This document shows positions 35,306-44,438 of a stretch of 64,000 bases of DNA, piece after piece. Position numbers and translations under genes: made by a program. The stretch covers positions 4,563,057-4,627,056 of the forward strand of contig NZ_KB913029.1 of assembly GCF_000384115.1 (NCBI RefSeq), given 5' to 3'. Every line of letters starts with the position of its first letter. Position 1 is the first letter of the stretch. The notes under the pieces are model-generated. The model made no database searches. It saw only the letters and a list, made by a program, of their open reading frames with translations, and was not told where the DNA came from. This DNA comes from Sporichthya polymorpha DSM 43042. GTDB lineage: Bacteria; Actinomycetota; Actinomycetes; Sporichthyales; Sporichthyaceae.

Positions 35306-36088
35306 ATGGACAGCGTGCTCCGGTCGGGTCGATTCGTGGCGTGGGGCAACGCCGTGCTCGCCGGTCTGGTCTCCCCCGACACCGCCGCCGAACGCATCGC
35401 GGGCCGCGACGGCAGCCACCGTGTGCTGGAGTGGGCGGGGTCGGACGAGGACACCCTGACCGTCGCCCTCGCGCGGCTGCGCACCGCGGGCGTCACCGGT
35501 CTGCGTCTCGCCCTGCCGGTGCCCGGGGACCTGCTCGGCCTGCCCGGCCCGGCGGAGTTCAACGTCGACGCCCTCGACGCCGGCGAGGCGGTGCTGCTCG
35601 ACGGTCCGCAGCCGTGGGGCCTGGTCCCCCAGGTCGGCGACGAGGACCCCGACGACTGCATCGGCATCGCGGTCCGCTGGCAGGCCTTCCGGGTTTCCGC
35701 CGGCCCCGGCGACCCGACCTCGCTCGCCGAGGCCGAGCGCGAGCTCGCGGAGACGATGCGCGCCGTCACCGACGCCCTGGACGCGCTCGAGGTCGCCCGC
35801 TGGCGACCCGAGGCGGCCGACCGCATCTCGGCGATCCGCTCCGGCCGCAACGGCGACCTGCTCGCCCCCGGCTACCCGGCCCGCGCGCACCGCGTGCTCG
35901 CGCTCGCGCAGCGGGTCGCGGCGATCGCCGAGCTCGCCGCGGACGACGACGGCGCCGCGTTCAACGTCAACGGCATGGCCGGGCGGGACGCGGAGCTCCG
36001 GGCGCTGGCGCGCGCGGCCCGGCGGGCCCAGCTGGCGGCCTACAACGCGGTGGCCACCGACGCCGGTCAGGACCTGAGGTTCGCGTAG
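35306..36088 (+). CDS. Conserved hypothetical protein
   Basis: I do not recognize a domain in this 260-residue protein. It is soluble, acidic and Ala/Leu-rich, without signal peptide or membrane segment. An N-terminal part (VLRSGRFVAWGNAVLAGLVSPDTAAERI) is followed by a possible alpha/beta region and a helical C-terminal half (about 140-260). The ATG at 35306 lies near the first residues of the conserved-looking region; the open frame continues upstream without a good start. It overlaps the convergent glgM by 22 bases at the end. Coding bias supports a real gene. Confidence 0.75.
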   Translation: MDSVLRSGRFVAWGNAVLAGLVSPDTAAERIAGRDGSHRVLEWAGSDEDTLTVALARLRTAGVTGLRLALPVPGDLLGLPGPAEFNVDALDAGEAVLLDGPQPWGLVPQVGDEDPDDCIGIAVRWQAFRVSAGPGDPTSLAEAERELAETMRAVTDALDALEVARWRPEAADRISAIRSGRNGDLLAPGYPARAHRVLALAQRVAAIAELAADDDGAAFNVNGMAGRDAELRALARAARRAQLAAYNAVATDAGQDLRFA

Positions 36089-37251
36089 AGCTGGTGGGTC
36101 CGGGCCGCGATCTCGGTCCAGGAGAACTGTGAGACGGCCCGCTCCCGGCCCGCCTTGCCCATCGCACGGGCGCGCTCGGAGTCCCGCAGCAGGGCGTTGA
36201 CGGCCGCGGCGATGTCGGCCGCGAACGCGTCCGGGTCGCGCGGTGTGCCGGTGCCGTCGTCGACCTGGTCGATCGGGACGAGGATCCCGGTCTCGCCGTC
36301 GGCGACGACCTCGGGGATGCCGCCGGTGGCGGTCGCGACGACCGCGGTCTCGCACGCCATCGCCTCGAGGTTCACGATGCCCATCGGCTCGTACACCGAC
36401 GGGCAGACGAACACCGACGCCGAGCTGATCAGCTCGACCAGCTCCGGCCGCGGCAGCACCTCGGAGATCCAGTGGACTCCGCTGCGCTCGCGCCGCAGCC
36501 CGGCGACGAGCTCCGACACCTCCTCCGCGATCTGCGGGGTGTCCGGGGCGCTGGCGCACAGCACGAGCTGGGCGTCGGGGTAGAAGTCCCGCGCGGCGTG
36601 CAGCAGGTGCGGCAAACCCTTCTGCCGGGTGATGCGCCCGACGAACAGCACGATCGACCGGTCCGGGTCGATCCCGTGACGCTTCATCAGTTCCGGCGAG
36701 GGCCGCGGGGAGTACTCGTCGGTGTCGATCCCGTTGTGGATGACGTGAACCTTCCCCGGGTCCACGTCCGGGTAGCAGCGCAGGACGTCGGCGCGCATGC
36801 CGGCCGAGACGGCGATGACCGCGTCGGCGGCCTCGACCGCCGTGCGCTCGACCCAGCTCGAGAGCTGGTAACCGCCGCCGAGCTGCTCGGCCTTCCACGG
36901 CCGCAGGGGCTCGAGGGAGTGGGTCGTCATCACGTGCGGGACGCCGTGGAGCAGCTTCGCCACGTGCCCGGCGAGGTTCGCGTACCAGGTGTGGGAGTGC
37001 ACGACGTCCGCGCCCTCGCAGCCGGCGGCGATCTCCAGGTCGACGCCGAGGACGCCGAGCGCGGAGTTCGCGCCCTCGAGCCCGCCGGGGACCCGGTACG
37101 CCGACACTCCGTCGCCGTCCCGTGGCGCTCCGAAGCAGCGCACGCGTACGTCGGTGAGCCGCCGGAGCTCACGAGCGAGGTACTCGACGTGCACGCCGGC
37201 ACCGCCGTAGACCTCCGGGGGGTACTCCCGAGTGAGCAAGTCGACCCGCAT
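36067..37251 (-). CDS. glgM: Actinobacterial-type glycogen synthase / alpha-maltose-1-phosphate synthase (GT4)
   Basis: This 394-residue GT-B glycosyltransferase of the family annotated GlgA in corynebacteria and GlgM in mycobacteria uses ADP-glucose. It makes glucan or maltose-1-phosphate. Motifs include LTREYPPEVYGGAGVHVEYLARELR at the N-terminus, LFVGRITRQKG, and the C-terminal donor site VCPSVYEPMGIVNLEAMACETAVVAT. The divergent neighbour glgC makes its ADP-glucose substrate. The 56-base gap holds both promoters. Choosing GlgM over plain glycogen synthase rests on known mycobacterial work, not on this sequence. Confidence 0.9.
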   Translation of the reverse strand: MRVDLLTREYPPEVYGGAGVHVEYLARELRRLTDVRVRCFGAPRDGDGVSAYRVPGGLEGANSALGVLGVDLEIAAGCEGADVVHSHTWYANLAGHVAKLLHGVPHVMTTHSLEPLRPWKAEQLGGGYQLSSWVERTAVEAADAVIAVSAGMRADVLRCYPDVDPGKVHVIHNGIDTDEYSPRPSPELMKRHGIDPDRSIVLFVGRITRQKGLPHLLHAARDFYPDAQLVLCASAPDTPQIAEEVSELVAGLRRERSGVHWISEVLPRPELVELISSASVFVCPSVYEPMGIVNLEAMACETAVVATATGGIPEVVADGETGILVPIDQVDDGTGTPRDPDAFAADIAAAVNALLRDSERARAMGKAGRERAVSQFSWTEIAARTHQLYANLRS

Positions 37252-37307
37252 CCGAGGAAAGGTACTAGTGGCGGCTGAGCGTCGGGTGGGGGACTAACCT
37301 CACGGGC

Positions 37308-38546
37308 ATGGCGTCGCCCCGGGTTCTTGCGATCGTCCTCGCCGGCGGCGAGGGCAAGCGGCTGATGCCGTTGACCGGTGACCGGGCCAAGCCCGCTGTG
37401 CCCTTCGGCGGCATCTACCGGTTGATCGACTTCGTGCTGTCGAACCTGGTCAACGGCGGTTACCTCAAGATCGTCGTGCTGACGCAGTACAAGAATCACA
37501 GCCTCGACCGGCACATCTCCCGGACCTGGCGCATGTCGACGATGCTCGGCAACTACGTCACGCCGGTCCCCGCCCAGCAGCGCCGGGGGCCGCACTGGTT
37601 CGCCGGCTCGGCCGACGCGATCTTCCAGAACCTGAACCTGATCGACGACGAGCAGCCCGAGCACATCATCGTCTTCGGGGCGGACCACATCTACCGGATG
37701 GACCCGCGCCAGCTCGTCGCCGAGCACGTCGAGTCCGGCCTCGGGGTGACGGTCGCCGCCGTCCGCCAGCCGCGCAGCCTTGCGGACCAGTTCGGCGTCA
37801 TCACCGCCGACGACTCCGGCACCAAGATCGCCAAGTTCCAGGAGAAACCGACGGACCCGCCGGGCCTGCCGGACTCCCCCGACGAGATCTACGCCTCGAT
37901 GGGCAACTACGTCTTCAAGACCTCGACGCTGGTGCGCGCGGTCACCGAGGACGCGATGGATCCGACCAGCCGGCACGACATCGGCGGCAACATCATCCCG
38001 AAGCTGGTCGCCCAGGGGCAGGCCGGCGTCTACGACTTCTCGCGCAACGAGGTGCCCGGCCCGCCCGGGCGGGAGATCGCCTACTGGCGCGACGTCGGGA
38101 CCCTGGACGCCTTCTACGAGGCGCACATGGACCTGATCTCGGCCAACCCCGCGTTCAACCTCTACAACCGCGAGTGGCCGATCTACACCCTCCAGGACCC
38201 GTGGCCGCCGGCTCGCTTCGTCGGCGGGACCGAGGGCGTCACCGGCCACGCCGTCGAGTCGATGGTCTCCGACGGCGTCCAGGTCGCGGGCTCGGTCGAG
38301 CGCTCGGTGCTCTCCCCCGGCGTCGTGGTCGGCCGCAACGCGCGTGTCGAGGGCTGTGTGCTCCTCGACGGCGTACGGATCGGGCAGGACGCCGTCGTCC
38401 GCAACGCGATCCTCGACAAGAACGTGGTCGTCCCCGACGGCTTCCAGCTCGGCGTCCACGACAAGGACGCCGACCTCAAGCGCGTCTCGATCACCGACGA
38501 AGGCATCCGCGTGGTCGCGAAGGGCACCACGCTGGAACTGCCATGA
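37308..38546 (+). CDS. glgC: Glucose-1-phosphate adenylyltransferase (ADP-glucose synthase)
   Basis: This 412-residue enzyme makes ADP-glucose from glucose-1-phosphate and ATP, the committed step of glycogen synthesis. The N-terminal nucleotidyltransferase motif is [25 protein letters not shown], then [10 protein letters not shown] and [10 protein letters not shown]. The C-terminal part (about 300-400) is a left-handed beta-helix with hexapeptide repeats such as [27 protein letters not shown]. The length is typical. It is followed 23 bases later by serB and is divergent from glgM. Confidence 0.96.
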   Translation: MASPRVLAIVLAGGEGKRLMPLTGDRAKPAVPFGGIYRLIDFVLSNLVNGGYLKIVVLTQYKNHSLDRHISRTWRMSTMLGNYVTPVPAQQRRGPHWFAGSADAIFQNLNLIDDEQPEHIIVFGADHIYRMDPRQLVAEHVESGLGVTVAAVRQPRSLADQFGVITADDSGTKIAKFQEKPTDPPGLPDSPDEIYASMGNYVFKTSTLVRAVTEDAMDPTSRHDIGGNIIPKLVAQGQAGVYDFSRNEVPGPPGREIAYWRDVGTLDAFYEAHMDLISANPAFNLYNREWPIYTLQDPWPPARFVGGTEGVTGHAVESMVSDGVQVAGSVERSVLSPGVVVGRNARVEGCVLLDGVRIGQDAVVRNAILDKNVVVPDGFQLGVHDKDADLKRVSITDEGIRVVAKGTTLELP

Positions 38547-38569
38547 CCCACCCGGAGATGACGCGGTAG

Positions 38570-39769
38570 ATGGCCGCCGACCGCACCCTTCTCGTGACGA
38601 TCACCGGGCGGGACCGTCCCGGCGTGACCGCGGCCCTGTTCGACGCGCTGGTGGGGTACGACGTCGAGGTCGTCGACGTCGAGCAGGTCGTGATCCGCGG
38701 CCGGCTCGTGCTCGGGGTGCTGGTCGCGCCGGGGACCGAGGAGGCCGGGCTGCGTGCCGCGGTCACCAAGGTCGCGACCGAGCTGGGCATGGACGTCGAG
38801 ATCGCATCCGGCACCGGCGACAACCTGCCCCGCCGCGACGGGCGGCTGCACGTGACCGTCCTCGGCCACCCGCTGCGGACCGCGGCGATGGCCGGCGTCG
38901 CGGCGCGGATCGCCGAGCGCGGGGCGAACATCGACCGGATCATGCGGCTGTCCCGCTCCCCCGTCACCAGCCTCGAGCTAGACGTCTCGGGCGTCACGGA
39001 CACCGAGGACCTGCGGATCGCCCTCGCCGCCGAGGCCTCGGCCCGTGGCGTCGACATCGCCGTGCACCCGGCCGGGCTGCACCGCCGGGGCAAGCGGCTC
39101 GTCGTGATGGACGTCGACTCGACGCTGATCCAGGGCGAGGTCATCGAGATGCTGGCCGCGCACGCCGGCTTCGGCGAGCAGGTCGCGGAGATCACCGAGG
39201 CCGCCATGCGCGGGGAGCTCGACTTCGAGCAGTCCCTCCGCGCCCGCGTCGCCCTGCTTGCGGGGCTCGACGCCTCGGCCATCGACGAGGTGCGCGCGTC
39301 GGTCAAGCTCACCCCGGGCGCCCGGACGCTGATCCGGACGCTGAAGCGGCTCGACCACGAGGTCGCGATCGTCTCCGGCGGGTTCACCCAGATCACCGAC
39401 GGTCTCGTCGCTGAACTCAGCCTCGACTACGCCGCGGCGAACACGCTCGAGATCGTCGACGGGAAACTCACCGGCCAGGTGGTGGGGCCGGTCGTCGACC
39501 GCGCGTTCAAGGCGCGGGCGCTCGAGCAGTTCGCCTCGCTCGCGGGGGTCCCGCTCTCGCAGACCGTCGCGATCGGCGACGGCGCGAACGACCTCGACAT
39601 GCTCGCGAAGGCCGGCCTCGGCGTCGCGTTCAACGCCAAGCCGCTGGTCCGCCGGCAGGCCCGGGCCGCGATCAACGTGCCCTACCTCGACGCCCTGCTG
39701 TTCCTGCTCGGCATCTCCCGCGAGGAGGTCGAGGCCGCCGACGCCCTCGACGCCCTCGCCCCCAACTGA
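38570..39769 (+). CDS. serB: Phosphoserine phosphatase with two N-terminal ACT-type domains
   Basis: This 399-residue HAD phosphatase catalyses the last step of serine synthesis. Residues about 1-175 form tandem ACT domains (LLVTITGRDRPGVTAALFDALVG and LHVTVLGHPLRTAAMAGVAARIAERG), which may bind serine as feedback. The catalytic domain has the aspartate motif VVMDVDSTLIQGEVIE, the middle motif IVSGGFTQI and the closing motif IGDGANDLDML. The long actinobacterial form is expected in this group. It lies close behind glgC and may be cotranscribed. Confidence 0.94.
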   Translation: MAADRTLLVTITGRDRPGVTAALFDALVGYDVEVVDVEQVVIRGRLVLGVLVAPGTEEAGLRAAVTKVATELGMDVEIASGTGDNLPRRDGRLHVTVLGHPLRTAAMAGVAARIAERGANIDRIMRLSRSPVTSLELDVSGVTDTEDLRIALAAEASARGVDIAVHPAGLHRRGKRLVVMDVDSTLIQGEVIEMLAAHAGFGEQVAEITEAAMRGELDFEQSLRARVALLAGLDASAIDEVRASVKLTPGARTLIRTLKRLDHEVAIVSGGFTQITDGLVAELSLDYAAANTLEIVDGKLTGQVVGPVVDRAFKARALEQFASLAGVPLSQTVAIGDGANDLDMLAKAGLGVAFNAKPLVRRQARAAINVPYLDALLFLLGISREEVEAADALDALAPN

Positions 39770-39770
39770 C

Positions 39771-40832
39771 TCAGGACCGGGGCGAGATGCCCAGGTGGCG
39801 GCGGAGGAAGGCGATCGTCCGGTCCATCGACTCCGACCAGCGGCTGTAGAACGTGTGGCCCTCGCCGTCGTAGGTCAGCAGTTCGCTGTCGGCACCGGCG
39901 TCCACCAGCGCGCGCTGGGTGGCGGTCGCCCACCGGTACGGGCAGGTGTCGTCGACGCGGCCGTGGTGGATCAGCAGCGGGTCGGAGACGCGGTCGAAGT
40001 GCGACCGGGCGGACAGGCCCGCCCAGAACTCCGGCGCCTCGTCGGGCGTGCCGTACTCGGCGTAGATCCGGTCGGCCTGGTTCGGCCGGCTGCGCCGGGT
40101 GAAGTGCTCGACGTTCTCGTGGAGCAGTGAACTGACGGAGGCGTAGATGATCGCGGCCTCGACCAGGCCGGGCCGGACGACGAGCGCGTTCAGCGTCACT
40201 CCACCGCCCATGGACCGGCCGAGCATCGCCATCCGGTCCGCGTCGACGTACGGCTCCTGCTCGAGCGCGAGGACGGCCGCGATCGTGTCGCGGGTGTAGC
40301 CGAGACGGCTCTCCCGGTCGAAGTCGTCGACGGGCTCGTCGGAGCCCGCGTGCCCCCGGTAGTCGGTGTGCAGGACGACGAACCCGGCCCGGGCGAGCCG
40401 GTCCTGCTCCCGGGCGAGCCCCTGGCCCGGCCGGTAGACGTCCGGGTCGATGTACCCGTGGTTGAGCACGACGCCGGGGAACGGACCCTCGCCCCGGGGG
40501 CGCAGGAGGACGCCGGAGATCGTCAGGTCCCCCGCCCGGTAGGTGACCCGGGACCGTGTGTACGCGTCGGTCCGCGACTCGACCGCAACCGTCCGGATCC
40601 GGCTCGCCGGGAGCTCCTCCCGCATCACCGCCGCCAGCGACCGCTCGTCGGTCACCTCGGGCAGCGCGGGGCCGTCCGGGGCGTCGGGGGAGGCCGTCGG
40701 AACCACCGACGGAGCGGTGCTCGCCGACGGCGCCTCCGCACCGGCGGGCTGTGCCCCGTCGTCGCTGCAGGCGGCGAGGGCGCTGAGCGCGAGCAGCACC
40801 GCTCCGACGCCGGTGGTGCGCGCGCGGGACAC
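39771..40832 (-). CDS. Secreted alpha/beta-hydrolase lipoprotein (prolyl-oligopeptidase-like)
   Basis: This 353-residue lipoprotein has a signal peptide with the lipobox LSALAACSDD, then a Pro/Ala/Ser spacer (about 30-58). The alpha/beta-hydrolase domain has the nucleophile elbow MLGRSMGGG, an acid in HHGRVDDTCPY and the histidine in DGEGHTFYSR. It resembles dipeptidyl-peptidase or acyl-peptidase-type hydrolases, so a peptide or ester bond is the likely target. The GTG start follows the sixA stop by two bases. Its end is one base from the convergent serB stop. Confidence 0.88.
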   Translation of the reverse strand: MSRARTTGVGAVLLALSALAACSDDGAQPAGAEAPSASTAPSVVPTASPDAPDGPALPEVTDERSLAAVMREELPASRIRTVAVESRTDAYTRSRVTYRAGDLTISGVLLRPRGEGPFPGVVLNHGYIDPDVYRPGQGLAREQDRLARAGFVVLHTDYRGHAGSDEPVDDFDRESRLGYTRDTIAAVLALEQEPYVDADRMAMLGRSMGGGVTLNALVVRPGLVEAAIIYASVSSLLHENVEHFTRRSRPNQADRIYAEYGTPDEAPEFWAGLSARSHFDRVSDPLLIHHGRVDDTCPYRWATATQRALVDAGADSELLTYDGEGHTFYSRWSESMDRTIAFLRRHLGISPRS

Positions 40833-40834
40833 CG

Positions 40835-41338
40835 TCAGCCCCGGGCGACCACGTACTCGAAGAGCCGACCGGCGCCGGGATCCAGCTCGGACCAGGGCAC
40901 GTCGAACTCCAGCGCCGCGATGCCGGAGGTGGCGAGGTGTTCCCGGGCCTCGCGCAGCAGGTGCTCCGGGCCGCTGCCGGCCAGCGTCTGCACGAGGTAG
41001 TGCAGGCCGGGGTTGTGGCCGACGAGGAGCAGCGTCTGCACGTCGTCCGGGGTCTCGCGGAGCAGGGCGACGAGGTCCTCGAGGTCGGCGTGGTAGACCG
41101 CGCGCTCGTAGGTCGTCTCGATGCCGTCCTCCAGCTCGGTGGCGGCGAGGACCCAGGTCTCCTTGGCCCGCGTCGCCGTCGAGCAGATCGTGAGGTCGGG
41201 GGCCAGTTTCGACTCGGCCAGGCAGCGGCCGGCGGCGATGGCGTCGGCGCGGCCGCGGGCGGTCAGCGGGCGCTCGTGATCGGTGGTGCTACCCCGCTCG
41301 GCCTTTGCGTGCCGGAGCAGGACCAAGCGGCGCTTCAT
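40835..41338 (-). CDS. SixA-type phosphohistidine phosphatase (histidine phosphatase family)
   Basis: This 167-residue protein has the RHG-type motif LLRHAKAERG at the N-terminus with the catalytic histidine. It also has the short SixA architecture with STATRAKETW and the second histidine in LLVGHNPGLHYL. In E. coli SixA removes phosphate from phosphohistidine carriers. The ATG overlaps the stop of the small membrane protein gene by 4 bases, and the hydrolase gene follows within two bases. This operon context has no known meaning. Confidence 0.9.
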   Translation of the reverse strand: MKRRLVLLRHAKAERGSTTDHERPLTARGRADAIAAGRCLAESKLAPDLTICSTATRAKETWVLAATELEDGIETTYERAVYHADLEDLVALLRETPDDVQTLLLVGHNPGLHYLVQTLAGSGPEHLLREAREHLATSGIAALEFDVPWSELDPGAGRLFEYVVARG

Positions 41339-41511
41339 CCGTTCTTCGACCCCCAGATCGACAGCGCGACCAGCACCACGAAGAACAGGGTCATCGAGCC
41401 GAAGACCAGCGCCAACTGCCGGCCGCTGCGGGCGGGCGGCGGGTCTCCCGGGTTTCCGAGGCGCGGCGGCAGTGGCGCCGGCCCCGGACTACTACTACCT
41501 CCGTCGTCCAT
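41335..41511 (-). CDS. Small single-pass membrane protein (58 residues)
   Basis: This short gene precedes sixA and overlaps its start by 4 bases (ATGA), which supports its being translated. The product begins MDDGGSSSPGPAPLPPRLG with a Pro-rich cytosolic-looking part. It has one membrane helix near the C-terminus (QLALVFGSMTLFFVVLVALS) and ends in a few charged residues. No family is recognized. The ATG at 41511 has a moderate ribosome site (GGAAGACTGGCGGG). It could be a membrane tether or an unknown partner of SixA. Confidence 0.6.
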   Translation of the reverse strand: MDDGGSSSPGPAPLPPRLGNPGDPPPARSGRQLALVFGSMTLFFVVLVALSIWGSKNG

Positions 41512-41600
41512 CCCGCCAGTCTTCCATGACGACCTGAAAGCGCACGGTCGCGGCGCCCTCACCTGCTGTTTTCGCCTGCCGACCAGAACCGGGTCTCGCG

Positions 41601-42374
41601 TCAGCCACCCATCGCGTGGACGCCGCCGTCGACGTGGACGATCTCGCCGGTGGTGGCCGGGAACCAGTCCGAGAGCAGGGCCACGCAGGCCTGGGCGGCC
41701 GGGACCGGGTCGTTCAGGTCCCACCCGATCGGGGCGCGCTCGGTCCAGACGTTCTCGAACTCGTCGAACCCGGGGATCGACTTCGCGGCCATCGTGCGGA
41801 TCGGGCCGGCGGCGACCAGGTTCGACCGGATCCCCTCGGGGCCGAGGTACTTGGCCAGGTACCGCGAGCAGGACTCCAGGCCCGCCTTCGCGATGCCCAT
41901 CCAGTCGTACTTCGGCCAGGCGACGGTGGCGTCGAACGTCAGGCCGACGATCGAGCCGCCGGAGGACGGGAACATCGGCTTGGCCGCCATCGCCAGGGCC
42001 TTGTAGGAGTAGGTCGAGACCTGAACGGCGGTCGCGACGTCCTCCCACGACGTGTCGAGGAAGTTCCCGCCGAGCGCGGCCTCGGGCGCGAAGCCGATCG
42101 AGTGCACGACGCCGTCGAGGCCGTCGAGCCCGGCGCCGCGGACGTTGTCCGGCAGCGCGGCCAGGTGCTCGGGATTCGTGACGTCGAGCTCGAGAACCTC
42201 GGCCGGCTTCGGCAGCCGACCCGCGATCCGGCCGGTCAGGCGCAGCACGCGCCCGTAGGAGGACAGGACGACCTGCGCGCCCTCCTCCTGCGCCAGGCGC
42301 GCGACGTGGAAGGCGATCGAGGCGTCGGTGAGCACGCCGGTGACCAGGATCCGCTTGCCGTCGAGCAGCGACAT
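41601..42374 (-). CDS. fabI: Enoyl-ACP reductase (NADH), FabI/InhA-like
   Basis: This 257-residue SDR-type enzyme performs the last reduction in each fatty-acid elongation cycle. It has the FabI start LLDGKRILVTGVLTDASIAFHVARLAQEEGA. The active-site pair lies in PKYDWMGIAKAGLES (Tyr and Lys in the Y-x6-K spacing), and the loop ends with TTGEIVHVDGGVHAMG. This is close to InhA of mycobacteria. The ATG at 42374 has GAGGAAGTC upstream; the much longer frame upstream is antisense or out-of-frame sequence. fabG precedes it by 59 bases. Confidence 0.95.
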   Translation of the reverse strand: MSLLDGKRILVTGVLTDASIAFHVARLAQEEGAQVVLSSYGRVLRLTGRIAGRLPKPAEVLELDVTNPEHLAALPDNVRGAGLDGLDGVVHSIGFAPEAALGGNFLDTSWEDVATAVQVSTYSYKALAMAAKPMFPSSGGSIVGLTFDATVAWPKYDWMGIAKAGLESCSRYLAKYLGPEGIRSNLVAAGPIRTMAAKSIPGFDEFENVWTERAPIGWDLNDPVPAAQACVALLSDWFPATTGEIVHVDGGVHAMGG

Positions 42375-42433
42375 GACTTCCTCTCGTGAATCTGACTGGC
42401 CGCCAGAACCTGGCGTGTCCGGGTGTCGAGCCG

Positions 42434-43141
42434 TCAGTGGCCCATGCCGAGGCCACCGTCGACCGGGATGACCGCGCCGGTGATGTAGGAGGCCTCCGGC
42501 CCGGCGAGGAACACGCAGACGCCGGCGATCTCCTCGACCGAGCCGTACCGGGTCAGCGGGACTGACGCAAGGATCTCCTTCTGCCGGTCCTCGGTCAGCT
42601 CCGCGGTCATCGCGGTCTCGATGAAGCCGGGGGCGACGACGTTCGCGGTGATGCTGCGCGACCCGAGCTCGCGCGCCATCGACCGCGCCATGCCGACCAG
42701 GCCGGCCTTCGAGGCCGCGTAGTTCACCTGGCCGGGCGAGCCCAGCAGGCCGACGACGGAGGAGATGAAGATGATCCGGCCCTTCCGCTGGCGCAGCATC
42801 GACTTCGAGGCGCGCTTGGCGACCCGGAAGGCGCCGGTCAGGTTGGTGTCGAGGACGGAGGTGAAGTCCTCCTCGCTCATCCGGAGCAGGAGCGTGTCCT
42901 TGGTGATGCCCGCGTTGGCGACGACGATCTCGACCGGCCCGTGGGCGGCCTCGGCCTCGGCGAAGGCGGCCTCGACGGCGGCGCCGTCGGTGACGTCGCA
43001 CTTGACCCCGAGCACGCCGTCGGGCAGTTCGCCCGAGCGGTAGGTGACCGCGACCTTGTCGCCGGCTGCGACGAAGGCCTCGGCGATCGCGCGGCCGATG
43101 CCGCGGTTTCCTCCGGTCACCAGTACGGAGCGGTCTGCCAC
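42434..43141 (-). CDS. fabG: 3-oxoacyl-ACP reductase FabG (MabA-like)
   Basis: This 235-residue SDR reduces 3-ketoacyl-ACP with NADPH. The cofactor loop is VTGGNRGIGRAI, the catalytic serine is in FISSVVG and the Tyr/Lys motif is NYAASKAGLVGMARS, so it is complete. GTG at 43141 is chosen because GGAGGAG precedes it; an upstream start at 43177 would add 12 residues and destroy the ribosome-site spacing. The fabG-fabI order matches mabA-inhA of mycobacteria. Confidence 0.94.
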   Translation of the reverse strand: MADRSVLVTGGNRGIGRAIAEAFVAAGDKVAVTYRSGELPDGVLGVKCDVTDGAAVEAAFAEAEAAHGPVEIVVANAGITKDTLLLRMSEEDFTSVLDTNLTGAFRVAKRASKSMLRQRKGRIIFISSVVGLLGSPGQVNYAASKAGLVGMARSMARELGSRSITANVVAPGFIETAMTAELTEDRQKEILASVPLTRYGSVEEIAGVCVFLAGPEASYITGAVIPVDGGLGMGH

Positions 43142-43238
43142 CGTGGGCTCCTCCCGATCGAGCGCACCGGCCGACACGAGACGTCGACACGGCCTGCCGG
43201 AACGCTATCGGGCCCCCGGAATGCCCCAGGATGTCCCC

Positions 43239-44435
43239 ATGATCGCGCGCCGTTCTGCTGCCGTGATGGCCACCACGCTCGCCGTCACCGGACTCGCCCC
43301 GCTCGCCGCCGCTCCCACCGCGGCGGCCCCCACCGCGGCCACCGCCGCCTGCGGCTCCGTCGTCTCCGCGACGAAGAACGGTGCCGCCCTCGACACGTCC
43401 TGGATCTCGACGATCTGCACCCCGGGCGCGGACGGCGCCTCCAGCGACGTCGGCTGGAACGTCTGGTCCGGCCCGGCCGGCGAGGGCGGATCGAGCCTGG
43501 AGCTCGGCGCCGGCGCCCGCAGCGACACCTACGTGATCACGATCGACACCGGGTCGATCGTCCCGCGGGTCACGGACACCAAGGGCACGGGCGTGATCGT
43601 CAACCGCACCCCGCCGTCCTCGGGGCACCCGCACTGGCGGGTGACGATCACCGCCAAGCCCGTGCTGGTGACCGGCGGGTGCGACCAGGGCTCGGTGCCG
43701 TGGACGTGCCCGAGCACCGCGGAGTCGCAGCGCGAGGGCTACCTCGGCGGCTGGGTCACCGACTACGGGAGCTGGGAGGACACCGCCCAGCGCAACGCGT
43801 TCCTCGGGATGGACTACAGCTCGAACATCGACGCCGGTTCGATCCCGCCGCAGATCGTTTCCGACGCCAGGGGCGAGCAGATGATCCTGCTCGAGCTCGC
43901 CAATTCGCACTTCCTTCAGGACGGATCGACGCTGGTCAAGGGCGGCGCGAGCGTGGTCATCCCCAACGCCTTCCTCAAAGAGGTCTACGGGATCGACTCC
44001 CCCGGTTCGCTGACCACGGCCGGTCTGAGCCCGGTGATCACGGGGTCGGGCAGCGGCAGTGCGAGCGTCGTCGACATCGGCGGGGCGCTGCGCGTCGACC
44101 TGACCAACATGACGTTCTCCAAGCGGAACGTCCGGATCCACCGCGGCAAGATCACGCCGACCAAGCCCGGCAACCTCACGTCGAAGCGGGTCAGCGCGAG
44201 CGCGGTCAAGCTCACCTACGCCAAGTCCAAGGCCCGCGGTTCGAAGATCGTCGGGTACACCGCGACCTGCACCGCGAAGACCGGACGCAAGCACGTCGTC
44301 ACGGTGAAGGACAAGGCGCCGTCGACGAAGGTGACCGGGCTGAAGGCGCGGACCGCGTACACGTGCAAGGTGTGGGCGCGCTCGAAGGCCGGCAAGGGCG
44401 CGACCGCCAAGGTGTCGGTCGCCAAGCGCCCGTAG
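43239..44435 (+). CDS. Secreted protein with C-terminal fibronectin type III domain
   Basis: This protein of about 398 residues starts with a signal peptide (MIARRSAAVMATTLAVTGLA, cleaved near an Ala-rich stretch). A beta-rich unknown region occupies about 35-300. A C-terminal FN3 domain (about 310-398) has PGNLTSKRVSASAVKLTYAKSKA and VTGLKARTAYTCKVWARSKAG. I do not recognize the central region. ATG 43239 is chosen; ATG 43221 is an alternative. The subtilase gene begins 4 bases after its stop, so the two secreted proteins are probably made together. Confidence 0.8.
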   Translation: MIARRSAAVMATTLAVTGLAPLAAAPTAAAPTAATAACGSVVSATKNGAALDTSWISTICTPGADGASSDVGWNVWSGPAGEGGSSLELGAGARSDTYVITIDTGSIVPRVTDTKGTGVIVNRTPPSSGHPHWRVTITAKPVLVTGGCDQGSVPWTCPSTAESQREGYLGGWVTDYGSWEDTAQRNAFLGMDYSSNIDAGSIPPQIVSDARGEQMILLELANSHFLQDGSTLVKGGASVVIPNAFLKEVYGIDSPGSLTTAGLSPVITGSGSGSASVVDIGGALRVDLTNMTFSKRNVRIHRGKITPTKPGNLTSKRVSASAVKLTYAKSKARGSKIVGYTATCTAKTGRKHVVTVKDKAPSTKVTGLKARTAYTCKVWARSKAGKGATAKVSVAKRP

Positions 44436-44438
44436 GCC

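Noticed and set aside
37279-37297. CTAACCTCA resembling half an iron box between glgM and glgC
   Set aside because: Only the right half matches (10 of 19) and glycogen genes are not known iron targets.
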